23,498 bases of DNA from positions 308,107 through 331,604 of the forward strand of contig BMAT01005902.1 in NCBI GenBank assembly GCA_019649035.1, in the 5' to 3' direction. Positions 9,563 to 21,600 of the stretch are shown in pieces (positions within the stretch are counted from its first letter, which is position 1; the number at the start of each line of letters is the position of its first letter). The stretch comes from Elysia marginata (taxonomy: Eukaryota; Mollusca; Gastropoda; Plakobranchidae). The notes below the pieces were generated by a model. The model did no database searches. It was given only the letters and a program-made list of their open reading frames with translations, and was not told the origin of the DNA. Position numbers and translations under genes: made by a program.

Positions 9563-9657
9563 AGCCGGTAAACAAAGCACACGCCTAGTGGTTTAGTGTA
9601 CACTGTGTAGTATGTGAGTTTGTACTTGCCGCTATTATCTTTTGAATTTACCGGCTT
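9563..9657. repeat. Inverted repeat (possible foldback/MITE remnant)
   Basis: AGCCGGTAAA at 9563-9572 is the exact reverse complement of TTTACCGGCT at 9648-9657, and the match continues imperfectly outward (ATAGAGCC against GGCTTTAT). A 10-bp perfect palindrome GCGTATACGC lies at 9681-9690, and a related GCGTATGCG is at about 9549-9557, as if the arms once extended further. Confidence 0.5.
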
Positions 9658-10621
9658 TATTTCTGTTGCTATGCAGCCATGCGTATACGCGTAGCTAGCG
9701 TGTCTTGGCTATCTTGCTTTACAACCCCTTTGCCATAAGTTAGTGCTACATTGACGTTCACAATTACATGTATACATATTTGTGTATGTGAGAACCGCTC
9801 AAACTAGAAAAGCAAGAACACATGTAATCATTTTAGGTTTTTAATAATGGCAAATGATAAGATTCAAACATGAAAATCTGTGAAATTTGAGAATTTTTTC
9901 ATAGATTGAAGTTCTCCTCATGAGAATTATTTTTCCTCTTTGGATTTGCTACATAAATTTTTAACTCATAATTCGAACTTTATGAACTTCAACTTTCTTG
10001 AATCATATACATTATATTATGTCTAGCAATGCGGGTGAATGAGTCAATTTTCACATTCCAAGGGGCTGTTATTTTAAAATCAAACCATGCAATTTTTTAC
10101 ACTTCACCAACCTTGAAAATTGCTTGAAATTATCAATATTTTGACGCAAGATATGAAATTTTTTGTCAACTAAAGATATAAATGAAAAAAAAAGAAAAAT
10201 AGACCTTTCCAGAGTGTTTTCTCAAAGTAGAATTTCTGACTTCCCACTCATTCGCCCTGGTTGCGAGATATTATTGTGGTCTAAAGGTTTTTTTTTCCTT
10301 TTCTTCCCTGTTTGATTTCTTCAAAGCATTCAAGGCATATGGATATCACTTACTCTGTAAGGATGCCATAGAAACATCAAGTTTAACCACGTGTATTCAA
10401 GGGCTGGGCAAGAGAGGAAGATACATGTACAAATAATAGTACAGTTTATTGTCTAGATAAAATGAACCTGATAATTTAAAAAACTGCATTTTCTGACCTT
10501 TGAAGCCATAAAACTTGCATCAAATATCCATTTTAGGCCTCTAAATGTAATAATGTTTATTATGATATTGTCACAGCGTCGAAGAGCATCTGTGATGTAT
10601 TTTAGGCACTAAGTAAGTCTA

Positions 10622-10660
10622 TCATTATTATTATTATTATTATCATTACTATCATTTTTA
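10622..10660. repeat. Imperfect (ATT)n microsatellite
   Basis: ATT/TTA units interrupted by ATC. Confidence 0.85.
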
Positions 10661-11284
10661 TCAAATTATTATGACTCTCTTAAGTCTTATTTTTTTCAAA
10701 TTGCATTTTGATTGCCAGACTCAAAACAACTTGGTGTAAGACAAAGAAATGAAACTAATAAATGAATCTAATATCTTACTAATTTTAGTGTAGAAAAGTA
10801 ATGAGAAAAAACATAATACTTTGTTGCAAATGCAGTAAAAACAAGTGAACAAACTAGATCTTGTCGTTACATAGTATACAAAATGTTGTTTTATTGGTCA
10901 ATTTTTTTACACAAAATGAATTTGGATAAATAAAACTTATGCTCTTGAGAACTATTCAAAAAGTTTTTTCTCAAAGCATATTTTAATCCTTGTAGAAAAT
11001 TAGAAGAAAATGGGCAGAGAGATTAAATATTAAATAATTTTTTGCCTGCACTTCTTTCACTTTCAGTGCAAATAAACTTATTTTTAAAATAGAAAGAGAG
11101 AAAAGAAAAACAACCAAAGCTCCAAACATGCCATTTCTTTTTCATCTATACCTGACTTTTCTCGGCTAGGGAACAACTTTCTTACAGAGACCAGTAGTAA
11201 AACAGTTACTTCAATAAATCTGTTATATTTACAACAGTACATGATTGCAAATTTAGTTGGAGCTTATCAGCAAAGTGTTAGCTT

Positions 11285-11334
11285 NNNNNNNNNNNNNNNN
11301 NNNNNNNNNNNNNNNNNNNNNNNNNNNNNNNNNN
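11285..11334. other. Assembly gap (50 N)
   Basis: Exactly 50 undetermined bases, a conventional placeholder length, directly followed by a homopolymer A run (11335-11360). Real gap size is unknown. Confidence 0.99.
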
Positions 11335-11360
11335 AAAAAAAAAAAAAAAAAAAAAAAAAA
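11335..11360. repeat. Poly(A)/poly(T) run at gap edge
   Basis: 26 consecutive A before GACAGAGG. It may be a homopolymer that broke the assembly, or the A-tail of an element hidden in the gap. Confidence 0.9.
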
Positions 11361-12497
11361 GACAGAGGGAGTGGATATTTTTACACTGAACTCTAACAAA
11401 TATATCTAACAGGTACTTTTGGACATAATTTCAATTTCTTTTTTTTACAAACTAAATCAACAATATTTTTTACAGCTGATCATTGCATAAATGCAAATGT
11501 ATGAATTATATTTTACAATGACTAATATGAAGAAATTTTAATTATATGTACAGTGCGGCATGCCCTCAACAGGATTTTTGTAGCTAGGGTAATAAATCCG
11601 TTCATGAGTAAGTCCTGTTAAGAAGATATGCAGGACAAATATAGGTATTACTTACTTTTCATGATTACCCTGGTGTGACTGATGTAGAAAACACCCACTA
11701 ACACAAATCACACCTGGTCTCCTAATATGTACACTTAATAACAGTGCAGCCCAATTAAGTTGACCAGCTGGGAACCTAAATTAGATCCAAGTTATAAGAG
11801 TTCGAATTACATGGACTCCACTGTAAATTTTAAATGAATTGGCTAGTAAAGTTTAAATAAAATCTATGGTGTTCTTAGTGACCAATCTTGGTACGCTTGG
11901 GTCTTTCAGTTCAAATGTAGGTACAGTTGTTAGCCTGTGTCTGGTTTTTTTATAAATAAAAAGCAATTTTGCACCCCAACAGTTTCACCACAAAAAGGGG
12001 AAACAAAATTACCTATTGCATTTGTCAGAGCTTCAGATAAATATTGTGGTTGTTCCATCTGGTAATTGTCCCTATGGGACTCTAAAAGAAAGAATCAAGT
12101 TAACTGAAAATTGACTTCAGTAACTTCAATTTCTGCAGAGTGGACTGTACTTGAATCTCACCACTCCTGATTCATGCCATCCTCCTACAAAGAAAGAACA
12201 AAAATTTTTCCAAATGTTAAAGGTATGGCCATGCCAGCGTGGCAAGAACTTGTGCCTGAGCTCCACCTCATAGGTACGAAGACCAACTTGTTTGCTTCAA
12301 TACTATGGTACAAAAAAGGCTTTCCCTACGCATAAAACCAAGCCTATTTCCGAATCTTCTTAAAACAAAAAAATAAATTAATATCTTTTTCTTCACAGCT
12401 TTGATCCATCCTTACTACAATGGGGCATAAACACAAGTTTAATTCATGAGAGGTTGACAGAAAAAAAATATTGAAGCAACATTCAACGAAACTTGGG
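11361..12497 (-). other. NELFA 3' UTR and/or downstream flank
   Basis: This region follows the NELFA stop in minus-strand sense. Minus-strand ATTAAA words at 12438-12443 (about 55 nt after the stop) and 11537-11542 are the only polyadenylation-signal candidates seen; neither is strong. It contains a short TIR element (11741-11824) and two exon-like patches on the minus strand (12184 downward and 12013-12081). Confidence 0.4.
11741..11824. mobile_element. Short TIR element (MITE), possibly pogo/Tigger-like
   Basis: 84 bp bounded by imperfect terminal inverted repeats: ACAGTGCAGCCCAATTAAGT on the left and, reading the other strand, ACAGTGGAGTCCATGTAATT on the right. The CAGTG start and TA next to one end recall pogo/Tigger-type elements (TA target). 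Too short to code; family assignment is inference. Confidence 0.5.
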
Positions 12498-12676
12498 TCA
12501 AGAAATAACTGCATCCCTGACTTTGTGAAATCTTTTCCACTCTCCTGTTGCGTAGTTCATTTGGAAATATGTATCTTCAATTTTCTTTTTCTTTGTTCCA
12601 TCTGGCAGTTGGACAACCTCCTCACTCTCACTAAGCTTGATGTTCAGGACATCACCTTGCTTCGGACAAGGATTCT
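12498..12676 (-). CDS. NELFA: NELFA terminal coding exon, residues 530-588 and stop
   Basis: Acceptor ATTTTCAG. It encodes (E)NPCPKQGDVLNIKLSE, then MNYATGEWKRF, matching human ENPCQEQGDVIQIKLSE and MNYATGQWTRF, and ends VIS plus TGA at 12498-12500. Confidence 0.96.
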
Positions 12677-15600
12677 CTGAAAATGGAAATCATTTAAGAA
12701 ACAATCAGATCACAAAGAAGAAAAAAGCTAATCAGAAATTTTTACAATGCCCGCAACCTTAATTTCCCATTTCGAAAACCATAATTGCCGTGAATTATAT
12801 TAGAGCACTAAGATATATAGTATATTCTCAACAAAGCCCCATCATCCTGCGCAGTAATAGCAATACTCACTGATAGGTATAAAAGAGAGGAGAAACATTC
12901 TAGATAAAAGCATGGAAATCATATAGGCTCTTGCTTTTTGTTTTTAATCTTATAAACTAGGCTTTATTCTCTTCAACTTGGTCTTATAAATATAAATATG
13001 CAATAAAAAAATTGCCAGGCATTATAGAAACATTTCGTATCCACCCATGCACAATAACTTGGTTTATGTGACACAATTTATTCTACATTCTATGTCCGAT
13101 TAAGGCAACAGTTATTGGCACTATAAAATACTGATACTCTTTCTTATAATAAGAGATTAGCCTCACAGACTGCAAGTGCAAAGGAAAACTGATGCACTAC
13201 CCTTTTGTTTAAAACCATTTTTTGCAAAATGTTTTTTTTTTTTTTTTACATACATCTTTGTATATCTCCAAATGTCTTTTTTTTATGACTTGCAAATGCC
13301 TCGTTCTAAATTCTGTCAGAATCTTTTTTCAACATTTTTGTTTCACACAGGTTTCTTTTTAACAAGTACTTTTTGGCACTTTTATTAAGCAAACTCAAAA
13401 AATAATTAAAAAATCTGCAGCTACCAAAAAAGTCTCTGACAAAATGTCTGATTTAGCAATTGCTTTTGACAGAATGCAAATCGTTCATTTAGATACTGAT
13501 TTATAAACAGGGATGCAAGCGCATAAATGCACAAAAAGCAGGAAAATTTTAACATCCCTATAAAGTGTTCTGTCTGGTACTGATAACCAACAACTGGCCC
13601 TATAGAATCTTTGATAGATCAACTAAAAAAGGTAGATACAACTACAATACTAGGGACTTCAAAGCTGTACAACACAAAAGAAGTGTTTGGTTTTCTATTG
13701 TGTTGAAGTTTGGAGGTTTTTCTTTAACAATTTAAGTCTTAACTTTCTAAAAAACTTCCTGCTTTTTTACTAAAGAAAACTGCTAAAAAATCGGAATTCC
13801 CGCAAATATCAGAAAACTTACATCCCTGAATAAAGGCATAAAATGTACTATTTTCATCCAATAAAGTGGCTACAGCAATTGGTTTCCAGGACAACCAAAC
13901 ATTGGAAATGACTAAACAAATGTTTTTCTTTGGTTTTTGTCCCCCAAAAATTATTTTGAAGCACAAAAATTATACTTTTTATGAAAGGAAAAAATGCCTC
14001 TGGCTGCCGCACTGGCCCCTAAACCTATGAAACCTGAGCTCCCCGGCCTTGAAATTCCCCATCCCTGGCTACCCAGGCTAAAATTGAGTATTCATCTAGA
14101 TCTATGTGGACTACAACTTTATAAAGCATGCAAATAATTCAAAATTGGTGTACCGGTGAGTAGGGTTCATAGTATGAATAGCATGCTATCTTCATTTTTT
14201 TTTATTTTAATTGACCCAGCACTACAGCAGTATGCTATAATAATTATAGTATGTTTGTTCAATCGCAAATACAATTAGTTGTATGGGACTGGCTGAGCTT
14301 GGTCTGAGACACCGCCAAAACCTCTGCTTCAGCTGAAACCAGAATCAAAGGGGTTGATCGATCCTTTCTCCATGTCTTATTCCTTTTTTGTTGCAAAATT
14401 ATATATTGATTTGCGAATTTGATTGTACAGGTTTTTTTTATTTTAATTTCTAAAGTTCAACAAGTTAGCTATTTCCTTAAGAACAGACCTCTTGAACCTG
14501 CCATAAAGCCCAGAATAAGAGCCTTCTCTGGTCTTGACACTTTGTTGGACACTTTAAACATTTCTTGGGCTTCATGCATTTGCTCTTTCTGCAAAAGAAA
14601 AAAAAGGGAAAAAAGGTCTCAACAGTTGTTTCAGATACGCGATATCCACATATTCAATATTGTCATTTAGAACAAACATTAATGCACCAATATCTATCAC
14701 TCACACACACAAGTTTTTTAACCTGTAAGATTAAATGTAAGCAAAAAAGATTACAGTGCAGATCTAGGTTTTGGGGGCTCAGCCATTTTTATTCCATTTT
14801 AGGTTCTGTGTGTCATATTTTCTTCTGTTTTAGCACTAGGGCCTAGGCTCTGCATGGTCAAGCTTTCTTAAATCTGAAAGTAACTTTCTTTTTCCTTATT
14901 AATCAAGTATTCCAATTATTCGGGTTTGAGTTATCTGGACTCGACTGAATCAAAATGACTTTTTGTGCATTTTATACCACTATATAATAGCCTGACTTCA
15001 AAAACTGGTTTAAAATTTTATCTCAATCTGCATTTTCTAGAAGAAGAAAATTTAAGCACTTAAAAATTCAATAAGTCTCACAGTTTGTGAAGTTTTGATT
15101 TGAAATTTGGCGTGAACAAAGCTAGAGTTTGTCTTGATTTTGCCAAAAGTGATTTGAAGTGTTTGAATTCATTTTTATGTTATTTAAAAATACTTATGTT
15201 TTTCATAAATTTGAACAGCAAACAAAGGATTTTCAAAAAATGATTTTAAAAAAAGTATTCTGAGTATTACATATTTCTGTTGACAAAAGATTTGGAATAC
15301 AATTGTTGATTAATGTGTTGAATTTCAGAGCTCTAACTAAAAACATCAAAGCAAAACAATCACGATGCATCAAAAGTTACCTTGAAATCAAAAGGTGGCT
15401 ACCTATTGTTCTTGTTATCATGGTCCAACAGAAAGGCAAAATCACAAACAAAACTTTTTCTGAGCAGAGGATCCCAAGCAGTAATTATAATAGCCCATAA
15501 AAAACATTTTCCCCCCACAATTTTGAAATTTGACTTTTTAGCATAAATTGAAACCCTCTTTTTCAATATTTCAAATTCATTAAAAAAAAAAATAATGTTG

Positions 15601-18600
15601 CCATGAGATACTCCATATTCAAATTAGCCCAAAACATTTTTATCTTGAAATTCTTGAAATGTTTGTCTGTTTCAATGATAAGAGCCGCAGCCCTGGATTT
15701 GGAGGTACCGTTACCTTTTTCAAAACCTCAAGGCTTCTTCTGTTTTAGACCAAATCAATTCAAATTGGGAGCAGAATTTGATTTTATGTATTAGAAAGGA
15801 AATTCTGATACCTTTTAACATTTATGTTGATTTTGACCATTACCAAGAGTAGCTACAAGAGAAGTGAATAAACGTTTTATTAACAATTATAAACGGAAGA
15901 AATGGTGAAGGTTAAGAGCATTTGGTTATGAAACAAAAAAGGAGACACAGAAAACCCGCTTTAAAAAACCTTTGTGAAAAAAAAACATTTTTCTGTAATA
16001 GAAGTAAAAAAAATTTTTTTCGGATCAAATTATTTTCTCCTTACCTCTCTTATAATTAAAAATGACAAATGCCTGAGGTTAAATCAATCGGTTGACATTG
16101 TTTGTGAGACTGCAAATTAACCTCTAATATTGTAGGATTGTTGAATGGGCGAACACTAAGGTATGGGAAAGGACGAGTGACTGAAGAAGAGACAGCAACA
16201 AAGAATTGAGAATTATGGAGGGACCTGGTCATCAACACTACCAAGAACAGCAGTCAATTACTATATTGTAGCCTCCCCCCCACCCCACCCACCCTTCCTT
16301 GCAAACAAGACGGAAATCAAAGGAAACCGTGACTCAAGTTTTACTTACAGTAAGAGATAAACCTTTCTTCGCCGGGGCTGCTACAGCAGCAGGAGCAATA
16401 GCGGTAGCTTGTCCAATTGGTGTGGCCAATCTTAGCCCTGTTCCTAGTCCTGCTAAAGGTGTAGCAGAAGTCGCTTGAATCTGACCCTGGACAGGCTGTA
16501 TAGCAGGCCTCAGTGTAACAAGCTGCTGAGGTCGCACAAGAGTTGTTGGCCCCTGGGCTGGGACAAAAACAGTCTGTTGTTGGGGTGTTTTGCCCCGGAC
16601 TTTCGTCAAAGGAAGTGTTGTAGCCACTGGTGAAGACACTCCTGCTAAAACGTTTGTTGGTGATGACACAAAACCAGGAGACTTATCCCCAACAGACAAC
16701 GGGCTTTTCTGCTGTTGACTTGGAGTGGCAGAGAGCACGAGAGTTGAGTTTGTAGTTATAATTGTGGAAGCAGGTGACACTGTTAACGATGACGAGGTTT
16801 TCAGCAATTGCTGCTTGAGCTGCTGGGACAGGTTTTGCGGCAATTGTTTTGACGAGGTAGTGGGTTGAGTGGACACGGATATTGCGCCAACACCTGAGAA
16901 GTAAACAGCAGAGTTTGGTTTTACTGTTTAAGCTTGTAATGTATACTGAAGTTATTGAACTTCAACAATTAAAAAAAATGTAAAAAAAAAACATCACCAA
17001 TTTAGATTTCTATTTATAACGCAATTAGATAAATTGTGTAAAAACAATCTTGTTTTTGTACATTGCTAAGCTGCTGCAATATTAAATCAAATAAGGTTTA
17101 TTCCAACACATTTATCGGATGAAAGCATGGTTATCCGCCCTCTATCACAAATAAGGATCCCTAATGTTGTCTTTCTTCCTTTATATTTATCTTAAGATTT
17201 AAAATGTATTTTAAATAAGTGATAAGTGTTAGTAAATGTACCATGTAAATGCAAACAATGAAAACTACATCATCAAAATAATAGAAGAATAATAGCTTGT
17301 TTCTTACCACCAAGTGCCATTGAAGAGCTATTGGGTCGTGCTTGTGATGGTAAATATGCAGGAGTCGGTTGTGTTAATGCTGACGTGGATACATTCAAAA
17401 CTGTCATGGGCATTTTCTATGTGGAAAAAAAAAAGAATCAGGAAAAAAAAGAGGAACATTAATTTTTCAGATAAAATATGTAGTATCTTTCTGTCTCAAT
17501 TCTTATTTTCTTCCTTACAGCAAGAATTTACTCACAGACATCTCTTAAGCACATAAAGGTGTGATGCCATTTTGAAAGGGAAAGCTGGTAAGTTTTAATT
17601 AAGAGAATATGATACACATGAATAGAATTTATAGAAGGGTTGATTAAGACCAAGCAGTCCTAGTTATATATATTCAACTTAAAAAAATAAAAAAGAATGA
17701 GTATTCAGATGTGAACATAATTGACATTATTTCTGTCAACAACAAAAAAAAAGAAAAAAGTTACCCACAAAAATTAGGGGGGCACATATAATTGGTTGAA
17801 AGTTGCAATTAAAAAGAAAAAGGTGAATATGTCAGCATACAGGCATACAATCTTAATTTACTATTCTTATTATTTTTTTTTTATTTTTTTGGGGGGGTCA
17901 TTAAAATTAGGATTACATCTGACACAATAGAAGGTCTAAAATCAGAATATGGCTGCATTGCTAGTAAATTGTATTTAAAACAACTGTGCCAACGTTTAGC
18001 TAAAAGTAAAAGCAAAACAAAAAACAATAGGTGTATTTACTGCAGCTGCTGGGGGAAGCAATCCTGCCGCGTAGTCAGGAGTATAAGATGCGGGTGCTGC
18101 TGTGGTGGCAGTTGTTGAGGTGACATTGTTCGTCCCGGTTGTTGTTGCTGCTGCTGCTGCAGCTGCCGCTTCTCGCTCTTTCCGTTGTGTTTCTTGAGCC
18201 AGCTCTGAAGTTTTGAAGTGATAAATAATGTTTGAAATGCTGACTGTTTAGATTCAAATCAAACAAAACAATTGAAAAAAGGGGATGAATACCAAAACAG
18301 AGGAGAAAAATTAGAAAGCTGATTTTTGAAAAATATTCTTTCTATTAGCAGCAGAGTAAGCTAAATTAGGATTGACTACCACATAGAAATTAGGCTTGAC
18401 TACCACATAGAAGTTAGGCTTGACTACCATATAGAAACTAGGCTTGACTACCATATAGAAAGTACGCTTTTTAAAATTTTTTGTGTGATAAAATAGCTTA
18501 ATGTTCACTTCTAATAACATCAGTCTTGTTACCTGCGACTTTCTTTCGTCTTTTCGCTTCTTTTGCCCCCACAGGCATATCTTCAATTTCAAGCAGCTGG

Positions 18601-21600
18601 TAAAGTTTGACGAAAATGAATTTTTCAAAAATGTAAGTTTCATTGATAAAAGGATTCCAGTTTCACTTTCAGCATGATAAATACTGTTCTTTACATTGTT
18701 CTAAAAGCAGGGATGTTAATGAAAAATTTTAAAAAAAGCTAAACACAGCAAGAGATTTAGTATAACTGTGTGTCGGATCAGGAGAACCCCCTTCAAGTCA
18801 GATATGTTACTTTTGGAGAAGTTTGACTGTTTGTACTGATACTTCAATTTGCTAATAAAAAATCCGACATCACTTTTGATCTAATGAAGATTGACTTTAA
18901 GTAAAAAGCAAATTTCTCACTAAGAAAAAAAAAAAGCTAATTTAGAAAATGCGAACAAAGCCTGAACTTTCCATGAGATTAATGTTGGGGGTATTCCCAG
19001 TCATTCACACAAGTTTTTTACAAAAGAATTTTACAAAAACTGTTCTAAAGATATCAAGCCACAATATAAAGCTATTTTATAATTTTTTTAAAGATCCAAA
19101 CAAATCTTTTTTGAAGGTGCAGTAAACATGTCTACATTAGAGTTTTTCCTTTTCCATGGAAAAAAATTTATCAAGTGTTTATTCATAAGGATTACTAGAC
19201 TCTTCAGAAAAGCACTTAAAGAGACAAATTATTTGTCCTTGGCTGCAAGAGAGACTGTAAATGGACCATAACATAGACATGTAAAGCTTGAAGAAATTAG
19301 CTTACTTTGATCTTACTATCCTTTTTAGCAGAACTGTGCCTAGATGGTATCTGCATTGGTGTGATGGGAGATCGACTCAGAGGGGAACCAATACGTAAGG
19401 AACTGTTTGGTGACCTGAAGTCAGAGCTGTTAGGTGACCTAAAATCAGAGTTTGAAAGTGACCTACTGGGTGGCATCTTCAGTGGAGCTGGAAAGTATCA
19501 TAGAAAACAGGATAATCAAATTTATTTATTTCAATGATTCACCTTCAGAAATCATGCTAAATACCCTCACTTCAAAAAGACAAAGAGGGTAAATTTTTTT
19601 AAAGGACTGCATAAACTATGTGTTTGGTGCCAGTATTAAGTTCGTGAGAAAATGGTCTGCCAAAAGTAATTTTAAAAATTAAATTTTTATTCATTTTCTC
19701 TTTAGAAATTAAAGAGAAGCTACCCAGGAAACTCACTCGCCTCACTGAACATTTTATTGCTTTCAATAACCTAAAACCTAGACGCCACTTCAAAAGTTAA
19801 AAACTTAACTTATCCTCACTAAACCTCTAATATCATTAAGAACTTAAAAAGCGTTGAAAAGTAACAGCTTGTTGCAGGGGCAAACATATGATATATCATA
19901 GGTAAGAAAATGAGCTCATGCACAGAAAGGTAAAGAAATGTAGCATTAATTTGTTTCTCATCTTACAACTTGACCTTGGTGCCAAGATTTCAAAATCTTG
20001 CCCTCCATTCCTAGAACATAAGAAACAATTACTATGTTTTGAGTTTGATAATAGTGTCAGATTTTTTTGAAAGGAGAACACCAATATCACATAAAGAAGA
20101 AAAAAATTGAAAATGAAAATGAAGATATAGTGAACTTACTCATGTCCATTTTCTTTGCAAAACTGCGGGACTTGATGGGTAATGAGCTTGAAGGGTGGTT
20201 TCTCTTGTTCAACAAAGTTTCAGAAGCTTTTTGAAATGCAAGGGGGGGAAAGTGGAAGTAGATCATTTTTAGCAATTCTAAAATAATATCTATTAGAAAA
20301 AATACTAATCAAAGTGATTGTAAGACCAGAACAATTTCACACCTTTCAATTATGATTTTCATATCAGGTAAAGCAGAACTGAAAAGATAAATAGCTCCAA
20401 CCCATCCATTTATGGCATGTATTAACAAGTTTGTACAAAGAGTCTCTGCAGATTCCAAGACAGGCCCTCTCCACAGCAAACATGTTTTACATTAAGTACC
20501 TTTGCACTAACTTGTCAGAAAAACTGGTGCTGAGTTTGGGGCTTTTTTTTTCATAATTCAAATCCATGGTATTCCTAATTAAAATAGCTATATATAAAAC
20601 AGTAATAAATAAAATGTGCTGAAACACATAATGCATAAAAAGGCTGAAACCAGCAGAAATCTGAAAGATTTACATCCCTGTCCAGGTCCAATGAGTTGTG
20701 TGCCTCCGCTGTATGGTCTTGATAAACCAAGTTTTCTAAATGTTTACGAAAATTCAAGATCTAGATCTAGTTTCTACACACATTTTCACAAAAAAAGCTT
20801 AGATCTATTTTCTACAGGTCTTCATCAAATTCGAAATGCAGATCAAAAATACCTTCTATACCTATCTACCTTTGAAAATTTTCTCAGCACTTAGCGGTTA
20901 AGCAACTTTGACTTCAGCAGAGTTGACTGCACTTTTATACCAAATCCGACAAAATCCTCTTTTTTTTTTTTTATTTATAAGGCTTAGTATCAATATTATG
21001 TTACTCAATGCTGTTTTAGTATTCTAAATAATAAAAACACATATTTCATTATTTGAACCTCACATTTTTGTACTATCTCAGCTCTGAGGGCTGCAGATTT
21101 CGGCTTTCTCTTGACTGTAAAATGTTTAGCTGGTTCTGGCAGAGGCCCTGCAGCAGCAGCAAATGATGCTTTGTTCAGATACTGGCATTCTAGAGGAATC
21201 ATATTCACGTTGGAGTTTTCAGCTGAGGAAAAACGTTAGACTAATATTATAATTTGTAAAAAGTGAAAATGACTCGCCTGTCAGAAGTTTTGAATCGAGT
21301 AAAAATTTAAACAAGAAAGATTTATTCCTCCCTTTCTCTATATCTTTCCACATATTAATACTAATCATAAATTTGTCATTTTATACTTTTAGAAATTCAC
21401 AAAAATGCATTACTCAAAATATTATTACTAATGCCTTGTTATACAAAAATTTGCAATAATTTTTTACAATAACTAGAAATCTATAAAGATAATATCATTT
21501 GAACACACCTTATAACAAAATGACCTGTCTATTTCATCCCCTGTTAGATACTTCAGTGTTACTATTATACTAAATGGGTGTGTATTAAATAAGTGTATCA

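Larger units (their letters stand above)
9228..11284. other. Intergenic AT-rich sequence
   Basis: No coding frame of note on either strand. It holds an inverted repeat at 9563-9657 with a nearby 10-bp palindrome, and an ATT tract at about 10622-10660. Several TTTATT words (minus-strand AATAAA) occur at about 10445 and 10550, too far from NELFA to assign. Confidence 0.65.
18597..21063 (-). other. NELFA: NELFA introns between exons (18597-19305, 19488-20139, 20227-21063)
   Basis: AT-rich introns. They contain CAGGGATG words at 18708-18715 (plus) and 20673-20680 (minus), an AGATCTAGATCTAG stretch at about 20758, and a TIR-like 29-mer at 20904-20932 related to 12122-12150. No additional exon is needed: all phases close without one. 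Confidence 0.75.

Noticed and set aside
11537..11542. Assigning this ATTAAA (minus strand) as the NELFA polyadenylation signal
   Set aside because: Variant hexamer in AT-rich DNA about 960 nt from the stop. The alternative at 12438-12443 is equally unproven.
12225..12290. Short plus-strand frame (MAMPAWQELVPELHL) near a GTACG
   Set aside because: Too short, no family resemblance, and antisense to the NELFA 3' region.
13739..13966. 75-codon minus-strand frame in the last NELFA intron
   Set aside because: No recognisable motif, lies within an intron, and overlaps a probable transposon remnant.
18311..18643. Minus-strand 110-codon frame with FYMVVKPN repeats
   Set aside because: It is the 24-bp intronic minisatellite read in frame. 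It overlaps a NELFA exon in a different frame and crosses a donor site.
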